A stretch of DNA of 64,000 nt from a virus. Both the position numbers and the translations under genes were made by a program. The notes beneath the pieces are model-generated. The model was not told the DNA's origin. It saw nothing but the letters and a program-made list of their open reading frames with translations, and did no database searches. Each line of letters opens with the position of its first letter. Within the stretch, counting starts at the first letter, position 1. The DNA lies in the IMG/VR virus record IMGVR_UViG_3300031963_000004, positions 159,152 through 223,151 of that record; one strand, 5' to 3'. Below, piece by piece: positions 55,101 to 63,900 of the stretch.

Positions 55101-56113
55101 AATTTGACCCAACAAGAACAAACAGAATGGCTTTATTTATAAATGGTAGAAGAGTCGCACAACAAACAACAGCTTTTAGTCAGTCTACCCGTGCAGATAT
55201 AACTTATCATATACGACAGTATAACGGTGGCGGTCCTATGAGAATTAGTGATGTTGCTAGATATAACAACGACTCAACAACTATTACTGTACCAAAGGGC
55301 AAATGGGTATACGATCAAAACACATATATCCTCTCATATGCCACAGCCCCTATGTTAGATTCATCAAATAGAGCATATTATTATTACTATGGCGTATTAC
55401 CAGATGCGCAACACAAAAAGTTTGGTAAAGCAAGTATTAAATTCCCTAACGATGCTACCAATACAACACACGTTTGTAGGATTGGCTCAGACGAACCTTG
55501 GTGGGGTACAAGACATAAGGATGTTCGCAGAGAAGATTTGACATTTGAATGTTGGGCTTCTTGGCATGATTTAGCATCAGGTGGTTCAAACTTTATGACT
55601 GCTACTGAAGGAGCATGTTTGTTCCATTATAATAATGCCCTTTGGGTGGGAATAAACCCAGCTGGGTATTGGCAGATTTTAGTTAGAGGCAGCAACACAA
55701 CTTACTCAACTTTTACATCAGGTGTTCAAGTCGCCTTAAGGAGTTCAGGAAATATGGATTTCGTTGCTGTATGCAGATCAGGAAAGAATTGGATACTTTG
55801 GATTAACGGAGTTCAACAAGTAATTTGTATGGCAAACAACCAGGGAACATATTCGTCGAATGGTCCACCAACTACAGCTAATGGAACATTGTCACTTAAC
55901 CATGATTGGGATATGTACACTTGGAGTAACTTGATGTTAGGAGCTGATTATTACGCCAATCAATCTTCAAAATGGTGCGGAAATATGCAAGATTTTAGAT
56001 TTACGCAAAACATTTCAAGATATTCTACAAGAGTATTAAATGGGATAGCGACCATGTGTCATAATGGTACAGATATACCAGCATTACCAACTAAACCATT
56101 TCCAACAAGATGA
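52196..56113 (+). CDS. Large adhesin with short anchor and about five LamG-like domains
   Basis: A 1305-aa protein. The N-terminal ~45 residues (NRYKGGFPVDKLDGRSGVF) follow the pattern of the anchor segment in 59735 and 37789 (RYxGxxxxxxRxxxxxSGxF...W). LamG-like domains begin near residues 113, 338, 591, 878 and 1076. They have LGTTAFTIEFWACL, WYHIAIVRTSTSS, FGTGDFSIEFFV and WTHVVVQRTNGSIALYVNG. It is more Trp-rich than other fibres. Probably a surface-glycan-binding outer part mounted on the preceding fibre complex; this is inferred. The stop overlaps the next start (ATGA, 56110-56113). Confidence 0.7.
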   Translation: MRNNRYKGGFPVDKLDGRSGVFTADDIDALKRKSLSTWPAPNQNDTSQTVWPSGPDRDPYYSQVVWHLTDAIEEQPAGAMHDHSGKNHEAHYIKPRNDWPYGSPFHAGPKHFHSTYFNDQCYRVTDTASLRLGTTAFTIEFWACLHRNDATEHYIIGKGGQAGRTSGTGWVVYLTSTYILGYYDAVGNVSIQGASALNRDQWYHIAIVRTSTSSNDTRIYVDGALYATGTSSGNFTDTNTLYIGRDRVDTASSAYYGKLTDIRISSGAVYTAAFTRPSTPLTMASPALLTIGAIEPWHPNSPLWQREGLTISLNSSQVMRLNDTPFMNKATNPYLGRGFHSVSMLDGTWFRLKDYTAGGLNHLNFGTGPFTVEAWVRMGDARGYFPLCGKGTGNAGAAGSTGWSAYIDGNFRPVWSDGATQHTGNTTTHAIYHSGWYHIAYVRESTATNGFKIYVNGYLAYTGTCSTNYNDSNDVNMFATRNVELAAAASSMCCLKISKTARYTSAFGINPQSNGVSTFIDNVCTTTNDANTSFLSFGAGNLTREIPMDGGWINDGYGQYSFREVLGHQYFGEKHITSRTSTSTTGNYGGHSSYFYNGSQQVIKARTTTGDFSFGTGDFSIEFFVTSNWRNSEGNSFIITFFDTRNWFNDAGIVLQSGDGLRGFEVITNNTMVLTTHRGLWGDTRKWTHVVVQRTNGSIALYVNGKKEAESRFTSSIDAPQNRIHIGNGSYINLRYANGFWGHISNFRIVKGVSAYGAYSGGVGVNPSSIFVPTKPMDITANTVFYSLCNATLRDETGRNDVVAGGWNNLNENLTSAWDVYSGSTYNPFDPETDFPTFYDTQFMGSNQYPNWNNGMHAHLPETSNNNSFAPTLGWIPRMSRAWTIEQYFYVHEVNPGSPSSHGQHQCADSNGHSGWNFSYHLNNAATPAASRNDVSFRMFLGTTNYQQLATSGNTGNLQPHSWNHMAVQFDPTRTNRMALFINGRRVAQQTTAFSQSTRADITYHIRQYNGGGPMRISDVARYNNDSTTITVPKGKWVYDQNTYILSYATAPMLDSSNRAYYYYYGVLPDAQHKKFGKASIKFPNDATNTTHVCRIGSDEPWWGTRHKDVRREDLTFECWASWHDLASGGSNFMTATEGACLFHYNNALWVGINPAGYWQILVRGSNTTYSTFTSGVQVALRSSGNMDFVAVCRSGKNWILWINGVQQVICMANNQGTYSSNGPPTTANGTLSLNHDWDMYTWSNLMLGADYYANQSSKWCGNMQDFRFTQNISRYSTRVLNGIATMCHNGTDIPALPTKPFPTR

Positions 56114-56337
56114 TTACTTTAGCAAATATTATTCCTAGAGAACCTAATGACGGTGACACTGTAAACATAGAGGATGTCATCTTTACTTATAATAAGTCAG
56201 AAAATCATTGGACCCATGACGACTACCAAGAAGAAAATAGATTCGACTATAATCCATATATGCTATATGGAACAATGACGGTTCTGATTAAAAAGACACT
56301 TATAGACGAAAAATCTTGGTGGATGAAAATAGTCTAG
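56110..56337 (+). CDS. Short uncharacterised protein coupled to the LamG adhesin
   Basis: A 75-aa protein starting MITLANIIPREPNDGDTVNI, with YNKSENHWTHDDYQEE and a Trp/Lys-rich end. The ATGA overlap with the preceding gene suggests translational coupling. No family is recognised. It is not repeat-rich, and may be an assembly factor or small adaptor for the LamG protein. Confidence 0.55.
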   Translation: MITLANIIPREPNDGDTVNIEDVIFTYNKSENHWTHDDYQEENRFDYNPYMLYGTMTVLIKKTLIDEKSWWMKIV

Positions 56338-56372
56338 AAAGCTGACCCAGTCCTGATCTTAGTAATTTTAAG

Positions 56373-56379
56373 CTAAATA
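56373..56379 (+). promoter_or_regulatory. Putative late promoter box CTAAATA
   Basis: CTAAATA in the 79-nt gap before the 981-aa fibre, 38 nt before the ATG at 56417. It is the same variant as at 6921, 6945 (minus) and 14225. Confidence 0.6.
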
Positions 56380-56416
56380 CATTATAGGTGCAAAAATTCA
56401 TTTTTGAGACATTATA

Positions 56417-59362
56417 ATGGCTACATTAGGACGCATAAAACCCCGAAATTTTGATACAACTGGTGACTACGTTGCGAATAGTTTGACAACGGCCGGCAAT
56501 GTAAGTGCTGGAAACATTAGAACCAACAATATTTTAACCGCCAATGGCACTCCGTACAATATTGTACAGGGGGCAGCAGGATCAAATACTCAACTTCAAT
56601 TCAACGATGCAAATAGTTTTGCTGGATCAGCAAATCTTACATTTGATAAAACTACTAATACTTTATCTGTCACTAATATCACAACAACTGGTACAGCAAA
56701 CTTAGGTAGTGTATCAAATGTCAAAATTACCGGAGGCAGTAACGCTCAGCTAATAAGTACAGACGGTAATGGTAACTTAAGTTTTGTAAATCAAGTAAGT
56801 CTAACAGGTTACGCTACAGAAACTTATGTTGGTAATGCAATAGCGAATCTAGTAAATTCTGCACCAGCTGTACTAGATACATTAGGTGAAATAAGCAATG
56901 CGTTAGGTAACGATGCAAGTTTCTCTACTTCAATAACAAACAGTTTAGCAAATAAGTTAAACACAAATGCGTTTAGCAATACAGCAAATGATTGGGCCGC
57001 AAATTATTTACCAAACTATTCAGGTAACCTGTCAGCAAATGCATTCACTACAACAGGCAATGTAACAGCTAATTTCTTTATCGGTAATGGTAGTCAACTG
57101 ACTGGATTACCTGCTAGTTATTCTGACACTAATGTTGCTGCTTACTTACCAAATTATACAGGTAATGTTTCTGCTAATTTCTTTATTGGTAATGGTAGTC
57201 AACTTACTGGTATTACCGCAACCTCAGCACAAACTGTCACAACAAACGCACAACCAAATATTACAAGTGTTGGTACATTAACAAGTTTAAGTGTTACGGG
57301 TAATGTAAGCTTCACTGGAGCTAATGTAAGTTTAGGCAATGTAAGTAATTTAAAAATAACTGGTGGTTCTGCCAACCAAGTTTTAAAAACTGACGGATCA
57401 GGTAATTTAAGTTGGGCTGCACAAGAAACCCCGGTAGCTTCAGTATCACTTGATAGCTTTACTGGAGATGGATCTCAAACAGCTTTCACACTTACTACAA
57501 CACCTGCCGGTGAAAATCAATTAGTAGTTAACGTTGACGGTGTATTACAACTTAAAACAGCTTATAGCTTAACAGGCAATGTAATAACATTTACAAGTGC
57601 ACCTGATAACGGAGTACCAATTGAAGTACAAGCTTTTGCCTTTAGTGGCGCAGCAGCATCAATTAATTTATGGTCATATACTGGTAACGGAGTACAAACA
57701 GTTTTCAATGTTTCATCTACCGCTACTGCAAATAGTTTAATTGTAACTGAAAACGGCATTTTACAGATGCCAATTACAGACTACACAGTTTCAAATAGCG
57801 CAGTAAATTTTGCTGGTGCCCCTGCAAATAACATATCAATACAAATTCGTGAGTTACCCTCATTACTCTCAGCCACCTCAGTTAGCGCACAAACAGTTAC
57901 AACAAATGCACAACCTAATATTACTAGTGTAGGTAATTTAACAAGTTTAACAATGGCGGGTAACATTATACCTGCAACAACAAACACATATAGTTTAGGT
58001 AACACTACAAATAGATTTAAAGATTTATATTTAGAAGGTAATACAATATATTTAGGTAATACAGCATTATCATCAGAGGATGTATTACCATTTAATCTTA
58101 CAATTCAACCTGAAGTTCTTACTATCAATACAGATGGATCTGGCCCAGGTAACGACATTATGTGGTTATGGACATGGACTCAAAGTTCACTGCCATATGC
58201 AAGAACTAGTATTACTAATCAACAACAAATACAAGTACCTCTCTATAAGCAGGGAACATATCAAGTTAATAACTTTGCAAATGAAATACACGGTAACTTA
58301 GATCAAAGACACGGGTTATACCTAAAGTGGGTAGATGGCGCCGGACTAGATAATTTAGTCAGTTGGGCAAACAATGTAGGTAACGTTACACACAGTCATC
58401 CTAACATTAATGGCGGTGCTAACACCACTGTACAAAGATTAAACATCTCAGTGCCATCTACTGTAACACCTCCAACTCTAACTATACCAACAGGTGTCAG
58501 TTATAATGTTGCTGCAAATGGAAGTGGTGCTTATAGTATTAGTGGAAGTGGCGTAGGTGAAAACAGAAATATAGGTCCATTATACCGTGGTGCTACCTAT
58601 ACCTTTAACTTAGATAGTTCACTTGCTAGTCATCCTTTCTATATAACAACAGATAACGGCACTGGATTCGTTTCGGGTCAGTACGTAGGTGAGTATACAA
58701 CAGGAGTTACTGGCTCTAGAGGAAACGGGCAGTCAGGTTATGAAACATTAACTTTCACTGTAGCTAATAATGCTCCTGACACTTTATATTATCAGTGCGG
58801 CAATCATGCACCTATGCGCGGTGCTATAACGATTAAAAACTTAGCAGTTGAAACAAATGTCAATGGTAATTATGTTCTTTATTTCCAACACATGAAAGAG
58901 GGACATAAAACACCAGTAGAAATAAGACCAATACCAAGCATGGTGAATCAAATGTGTCTTGTATACGATGCAACAGCAGGACAATTCGTACCACAAGATA
59001 TGGCAACATATATTGAAAATACCCCAAGCTTTAAGAATAAGATTCAGGAAGTAGCTGGTACTGCTACATTAATTGCTCCTAGTGGTGTTGCTGTAGTTCC
59101 AACAGTGTTAGTTGTAGAAGATGTAAGCTACTTGCCATTAGTTGATAATAGCAATGGCGATTTAGCTTTTGATGCATATACTAATACTTTATATGTTTGG
59201 GAAACTAATGCATGGCGCAATACCAAACCAACATCTAGTTTTAGTGTAGCAGGAAACATAACTGCAACTAATTTCATAGGTAATGGTAGTCAATTAACAG
59301 GAATTTCAGCTGGCGTAAGTGAAGCCAGAGTAGTAGGTTATAATTTAGTATTCGGAGGATAA
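56417..59362 (+). CDS. Tail-fibre protein with cupredoxin-like domain, paralog of 48725
   Basis: A 981-aa protein. The N-terminus is TLGRIKPRNFDTTGDYVANS. It has a GSNTQLQFNDANSFAGSANL module, then AVLDTLGEISNALGNDASFS (~155-190) as in 35719. Two extension modules of the type QTAFTLTTTPAGENQ ... NVDGVLQ and VFNVSSTATANSLIVTENGIL follow. The long segment shared with 48725 includes the cupredoxin-like domain, with H739 and C794, H797, M800 in YQCGNHAPMRG. The end is SEARVVGYNLVFGG. It follows a CTAAATA box and precedes the fourth MANPNIV-type gene by 1 nt. Confidence 0.7.
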   Translation: MATLGRIKPRNFDTTGDYVANSLTTAGNVSAGNIRTNNILTANGTPYNIVQGAAGSNTQLQFNDANSFAGSANLTFDKTTNTLSVTNITTTGTANLGSVSNVKITGGSNAQLISTDGNGNLSFVNQVSLTGYATETYVGNAIANLVNSAPAVLDTLGEISNALGNDASFSTSITNSLANKLNTNAFSNTANDWAANYLPNYSGNLSANAFTTTGNVTANFFIGNGSQLTGLPASYSDTNVAAYLPNYTGNVSANFFIGNGSQLTGITATSAQTVTTNAQPNITSVGTLTSLSVTGNVSFTGANVSLGNVSNLKITGGSANQVLKTDGSGNLSWAAQETPVASVSLDSFTGDGSQTAFTLTTTPAGENQLVVNVDGVLQLKTAYSLTGNVITFTSAPDNGVPIEVQAFAFSGAAASINLWSYTGNGVQTVFNVSSTATANSLIVTENGILQMPITDYTVSNSAVNFAGAPANNISIQIRELPSLLSATSVSAQTVTTNAQPNITSVGNLTSLTMAGNIIPATTNTYSLGNTTNRFKDLYLEGNTIYLGNTALSSEDVLPFNLTIQPEVLTINTDGSGPGNDIMWLWTWTQSSLPYARTSITNQQQIQVPLYKQGTYQVNNFANEIHGNLDQRHGLYLKWVDGAGLDNLVSWANNVGNVTHSHPNINGGANTTVQRLNISVPSTVTPPTLTIPTGVSYNVAANGSGAYSISGSGVGENRNIGPLYRGATYTFNLDSSLASHPFYITTDNGTGFVSGQYVGEYTTGVTGSRGNGQSGYETLTFTVANNAPDTLYYQCGNHAPMRGAITIKNLAVETNVNGNYVLYFQHMKEGHKTPVEIRPIPSMVNQMCLVYDATAGQFVPQDMATYIENTPSFKNKIQEVAGTATLIAPSGVAVVPTVLVVEDVSYLPLVDNSNGDLAFDAYTNTLYVWETNAWRNTKPTSSFSVAGNITATNFIGNGSQLTGISAGVSEARVVGYNLVFGG
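57920..59230 (+). repeat. Long paralogous segment, copy 2 (pair 50010-51290)
   Basis: Matches copy 1 from TSLTMAGNIIPATTNTYSLG through the cupredoxin-like domain to VWETNAWRNTKP. Differences are mostly synonymous or conservative, and copper-ligand positions are kept in both. Confidence 0.75.
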
Positions 59363-59363
59363 A

Positions 59364-59735
59364 ATGGCTGCACCAAATTTAATAGGCGCAACGACAATAA
59401 ACGGTAAAACAACAGGTGCAAACTTAACATCAACTAGCGCCACAACAGTATTAAACAATCCAGCAAGTTCAGGTAAATGTTTAAAAGTTAATACACTAAA
59501 TGTTTCAAATTATACAGGAACAGCAGCAAATGTAACAATTAATTTTAACAATGCTGCTAACTTAACTGGTACATCATTTAGTATTGCAGGAGGTGTCAGC
59601 GTACCTGCATATTCTACATTAAATGTGATAGATAAAACAAGTCAATACTATCTAGAAGAAAATAACAGTTTGGGTGCTACAGCAGGTACTGCAAACGCAT
59701 TAATCGTTACTGTGAGCTACGAGGACATTAGCTAA
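59364..59735 (+). CDS. Small beta virion protein, MANPNIV family copy 4
   Basis: A 123-aa protein, MAAPNLIGATTINGKTTGAN, ending QYYLEENNSLGATAGTANALIVTVSYEDIS. It is the most diverged N-terminus of the four, but the same length, position and C-terminal pattern hold. Its stop overlaps the start of the next gene by one base (59735). Confidence 0.64.
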   Translation: MAAPNLIGATTINGKTTGANLTSTSATTVLNNPASSGKCLKVNTLNVSNYTGTAANVTINFNNAANLTGTSFSIAGGVSVPAYSTLNVIDKTSQYYLEENNSLGATAGTANALIVTVSYEDIS

Positions 59736-60952
59736 TGCCAAAAAGATATACTGGTGGAATAATTTCTGCAACACGACCTACTGTTACTAATAGTAGTGCT
59801 AGCGGAATGTTTTCTGCTAGTGAAGCTATTCAATATACTGCTAGTGGTACTTGGTCAGGTTTGCCTGGACCTCCAACTAATGTAAGTGCAACAAGAGGCA
59901 ACATGCAAGCCACAATTACATTTACTCCCCCTGCTTCAAATGGTGGAACTGCTATTACTTCATATATAGTAACTGCAATGCCGGGTAATATTACTGCTAC
60001 TGGCGCTAGTAGTCCTATTACCGTAACAGGATTAACAAATGGAACAAGCTATTCTTTTACTGTCAAATCAGTTAATGCAAGAGGAGCGTCAGCAGACTCA
60101 TCTTCTAGCTTATCTGTAACACCGGGTAATCCACCTACATCACTTGAGTATCTAATAATTGCGGGCGGTGGCGGAGGTGGTGCCAGCTTAGGTGGTGGTG
60201 GAGGTGGCGGAGGAGCTGGCGGCTATAGAACAGCCTCTGGTTATTCTGTCACATCAGGGGTTAATTACAGCGTGAGTGTGGGCGGCGGTGGCGCAGGTGG
60301 AGGTCCAAGTGTCTCTAACGGAAGTGACAGTAGCTTTGGTCCAATCAATTTGTTTATCACATCGACAGGCGGGGGCAGAGGAGGAAGTGCTTTAGCTACT
60401 ACAGGTAGTGGTGGTTCAGGTGGAGGGGGAGGTGGCGGTGGAACCGTTGCTTCAGGTACAGGTACAGCTGGTGAGGGAAATAACGGCGGAGCATTTAATG
60501 GATTTGTCGGAGGTGGAGGTGGTGGCGCAGGTGCTGCAGGCTCAGCTGGTACTGGTAGCAATAGAGCCCGAGGAGGAGCAGGTGGCGCCGGAGCTACTTC
60601 TTCAATAACAGGTACGGCAGTTACAAGAGCTGGTGGAGGTGGCGGAGGAACCAATACTGATGGTTCTATGGCAACTTCAGACGGTGGCTCAGGTGGCGGT
60701 GGTTTTGGTTCAGGTTTCCCAATACAAACAGGTGGTAACGGAACAACAAACACCGGTAGTGGAGGTGGCGGTGGCGCACAAAATGGAGCAGGAAGTTATG
60801 CTTCGGGTGGTTCGGGTGGTTCGGGTATTGTTATACTTAGATATCTATCAAGCTTTGATGATCCGTCATCTACTACAGGTAGCCCAACAGTTACAACTGC
60901 TAGCGGCTATAAAATATACCAATTTACCGGTAACGGATCAATAACATTTTAA
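59735..60952 (+). CDS. Adhesin with anchor, FN3 domain and glycine-rich region
   Basis: A 405-aa protein. The anchor-like N-terminus KRYTGGIISATRPTVTNSS is very close to that of 37789. A fibronectin type III-like domain spans ~46-138 (PPTNVSATRGNMQATITFTPP, TSYSFTVKSVNARGAS). A Gly-rich region follows (~142-375) with GGGGGG, GGSGG and GGAGGAG runs. The end STTGSPTVTTASGYKIYQFTGNGSITF matches the end of 37789. So the FN3 domain is an insertion relative to its paralog. Gly-rich runs suggest a polyglycine-II-like receptor-binding domain; this is inferred. Confidence 0.62.
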   Translation: MPKRYTGGIISATRPTVTNSSASGMFSASEAIQYTASGTWSGLPGPPTNVSATRGNMQATITFTPPASNGGTAITSYIVTAMPGNITATGASSPITVTGLTNGTSYSFTVKSVNARGASADSSSSLSVTPGNPPTSLEYLIIAGGGGGGASLGGGGGGGGAGGYRTASGYSVTSGVNYSVSVGGGGAGGGPSVSNGSDSSFGPINLFITSTGGGRGGSALATTGSGGSGGGGGGGGTVASGTGTAGEGNNGGAFNGFVGGGGGGAGAAGSAGTGSNRARGGAGGAGATSSITGTAVTRAGGGGGGTNTDGSMATSDGGSGGGGFGSGFPIQTGGNGTTNTGSGGGGGAQNGAGSYASGGSGGSGIVILRYLSSFDDPSSTTGSPTVTTASGYKIYQFTGNGSITF

Positions 60953-60964
60953 CAGTTTTATATT

Positions 60965-63900
60965 ATGACAACACAGATTACAACGGATAATATTGCTTCA
61001 ACAACACTAGATGTAATTTCTGGTGTAAAAGTTTCTGCCATCGTATATTCTGACAACGATACTGCTGCTGACCCTGCAGGAGGACAAACTATAACACTGA
61101 ATGGTGTAGGATTCAAAGCGACTCCTACTGTTATCGTGAATGGTGTAAGTGCAGGTGTTGTTACATTTGTTTCTGGTACAGAAATAACATTTACCGCACC
61201 TGCAAATAATGCAGGTACTTATGTAATTTATGTTGTTAATCCAGATGGTGCTACTGCTATTGTTATACCAGGTATTAGTTATAGTGGAACCCCTACTTGG
61301 AGTACAGCCGCCGGAACTTTAGGAAATATAACTGAAACACAAGCAATTAGTAATACAGTAACAGCGACAGGTGATGTACCAATTTCTTATAGTTTACAAA
61401 GTGGTACACTACCACCTGGATCATCATTAAATTCTGCAAATGGTTTAATTAGTGGTACAACTGCGGCTACAGGAAGTCCTACAACGTATACATTTACAAT
61501 TCGTGCAAGTGACGCACAAAATCAAGATACAGATAGACAATTTAGTTTAACAATTAATCCAGACGTAGTAACATGGAGTAGTCCAGCAAATAATGCTACA
61601 GTTAGTGCAAATACAAATACTGCCTTGTCAAATGTAACACTAAGTGCAACAAGCTCAGCTGGATATGGAATTACATACACAGCCGATACATTACCAACTG
61701 GTTTAAGTATTAGTGGTGCAAACATTACTGGTACACCAACAGTCATAGCTAACACCACAACTACACTAACTGCTACAGCAGCAACTACTAATAGAACTGC
61801 AACACGTACTATTAACTGGGTAATTTCTGTAGCTAATGACTCATACTTTAATTATACAACATTATTGTTAAATGCTGAAACTGTCACAGCTAATGTTTGG
61901 AACGATGATGCAAGTACGAATAAGTTTGTAGTAACAGTAAACGGTGATACAAGACCAATGGCATTCAGTCCATATGAAATTGTATGGAGTGGTCAATTTG
62001 ACGGTACTAATGATTATATTTCAACACCAGCTAATTCTGCGTTTAGTTTTGGTACAGGCGATTTTACTATAGAATGTTTTATGAGGACTACTGATAACTC
62101 ATTAGCTCCTGGTGGGTACTCACGATCAATAATGTATATTGGAGATTTTGATTTTTATCTTAGAATAACAGCGTATCATGGAGGAACAGACGGTGCTTTG
62201 AGAGTAGCTGGATTATCTGATGGGTCTACTGTTAGTCTTAAAGATGGTGTATGGCATCACGTAGCACTTGTAAGAGAATCAAACACTATCAGATTATGGA
62301 TAGATGGCATTTATCAAACATCAGGATCAGGTACAACATATTCTACAAATCATACAAATGTAGACACTAATGTTGTAGGTGGTAGATCAAATCCAATTGG
62401 TGGATATTTTAATGGTAATATAAGCAATGTTAGAGTAGTTAAAGGTACTGCGGTCTATACAGGTACAAGTAATTTTACTGTTCCAACTTCACCACTAACA
62501 GCGGTTACCGGAACAAGTTTATTAACTTGCGCAAGAAATAGATTTATAGATGCAAGCACAAACGCTCTTGCCATAACAGTTAATGATGCTCCTATTATCA
62601 GTAATTTTGCACCATTGATTGAAACAGATGTAGTAACAGGTAGTGGTTATTTTGATGGTACAGGAGATTTTCTGACACTTCCTAGTAACGCTGCGTTTTC
62701 TTTTGGTACGGGTAGTTTTACAGTAGAAGCGTGGGTCTATTTAACTGCAACTCAAAATTTTGGCATTATCTTCTTATCTTCAACTACAGGAACTGGAGAT
62801 TCACTTCATGTTCAAATTAATAGTACAAATAGAGTAAGAATCACAAACGCAAGTACAGAATTTTTATTAGCTACGAATGCTATTCCTCTTAATGCTTGGA
62901 CACATATTGCTGTTGTACGAAATGGAACCACGCTTTCAATTTATCAAAATGGTGTATTAAACGGTAGCACAACCAATTCTACTAATTTTATTCAAAACGG
63001 TGCTACGGTAGGTTATGAAATGATCGGCGGTAGTTTTTATTTTACTGGCTACATATCTAATCTTCGTGTAATTAAAGATACAGCACTTTACACCTCCACA
63101 TTTACTCCGCCGACTTCACCATTAACTGCAATAGCAAACACAAGTTTATTAACATTACAATCACGTATTGGTGAAAACAATAATAGATTTGTTGATACTT
63201 CTGGATTGAATAATATTATCACTAGAAATGGTAATACAACACAAGGTACATTTAGTCCATATAGTTTAACAGGGTGGAGTAATTTTTTCGATGGTACTGG
63301 AGATTATTTAACTGTTGCTAACAATGCAGCATTAGACTTACCAGTGGACTTTACTATTGAGTTTTGGTTAAATCTTGCAAACGTCACATCTACATGGCAA
63401 ACAATTATTAGTAGAGCATATGGTTATGCTGGAGGGTGGAGATTATATAAAGATCAAACGGACCCAGAATTACGATGGTATCATGGCAGTACCAGTACAA
63501 TATTGACAACGAATTCAGGTATTATAAACAATGTTTGGAGTCACGTGGCAGTAGTTAGACAAGGAACTACATTAACAATTTATGTGAATGGTATAGCTAA
63601 AGGATCAGCAACAAACTCCACAAATTACACACCCGGAAATTATAGTTTAGAAATTGGATCTGGAGTTGTTACGTCTGGTTACCCCATGACTGGTTATATT
63701 TCAAATTTGCGTATCGTAAAGGGAACCGCAGTCTACACTGCAAGCTTCACCCCACCTACATCACCATTAACAGCAATAGCAAACACAAGTTTATTAACTT
63801 GTCAAAGTAATAGATTAGTAGATAATAGTGCAAATAACTTCGCAATAACTAGGAACGGTGATGTAAGCGTACAAAGCTTTAGTCCATTCTCTCCTTCAGT

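Noticed and set aside
60265-60753. Minus-strand proline-rich frame of 162 aa
   Set aside because: Reverse reading of glycine codons (GGN to NCC) in the Gly-rich adhesin; the same explanation applies to 38418-38690.
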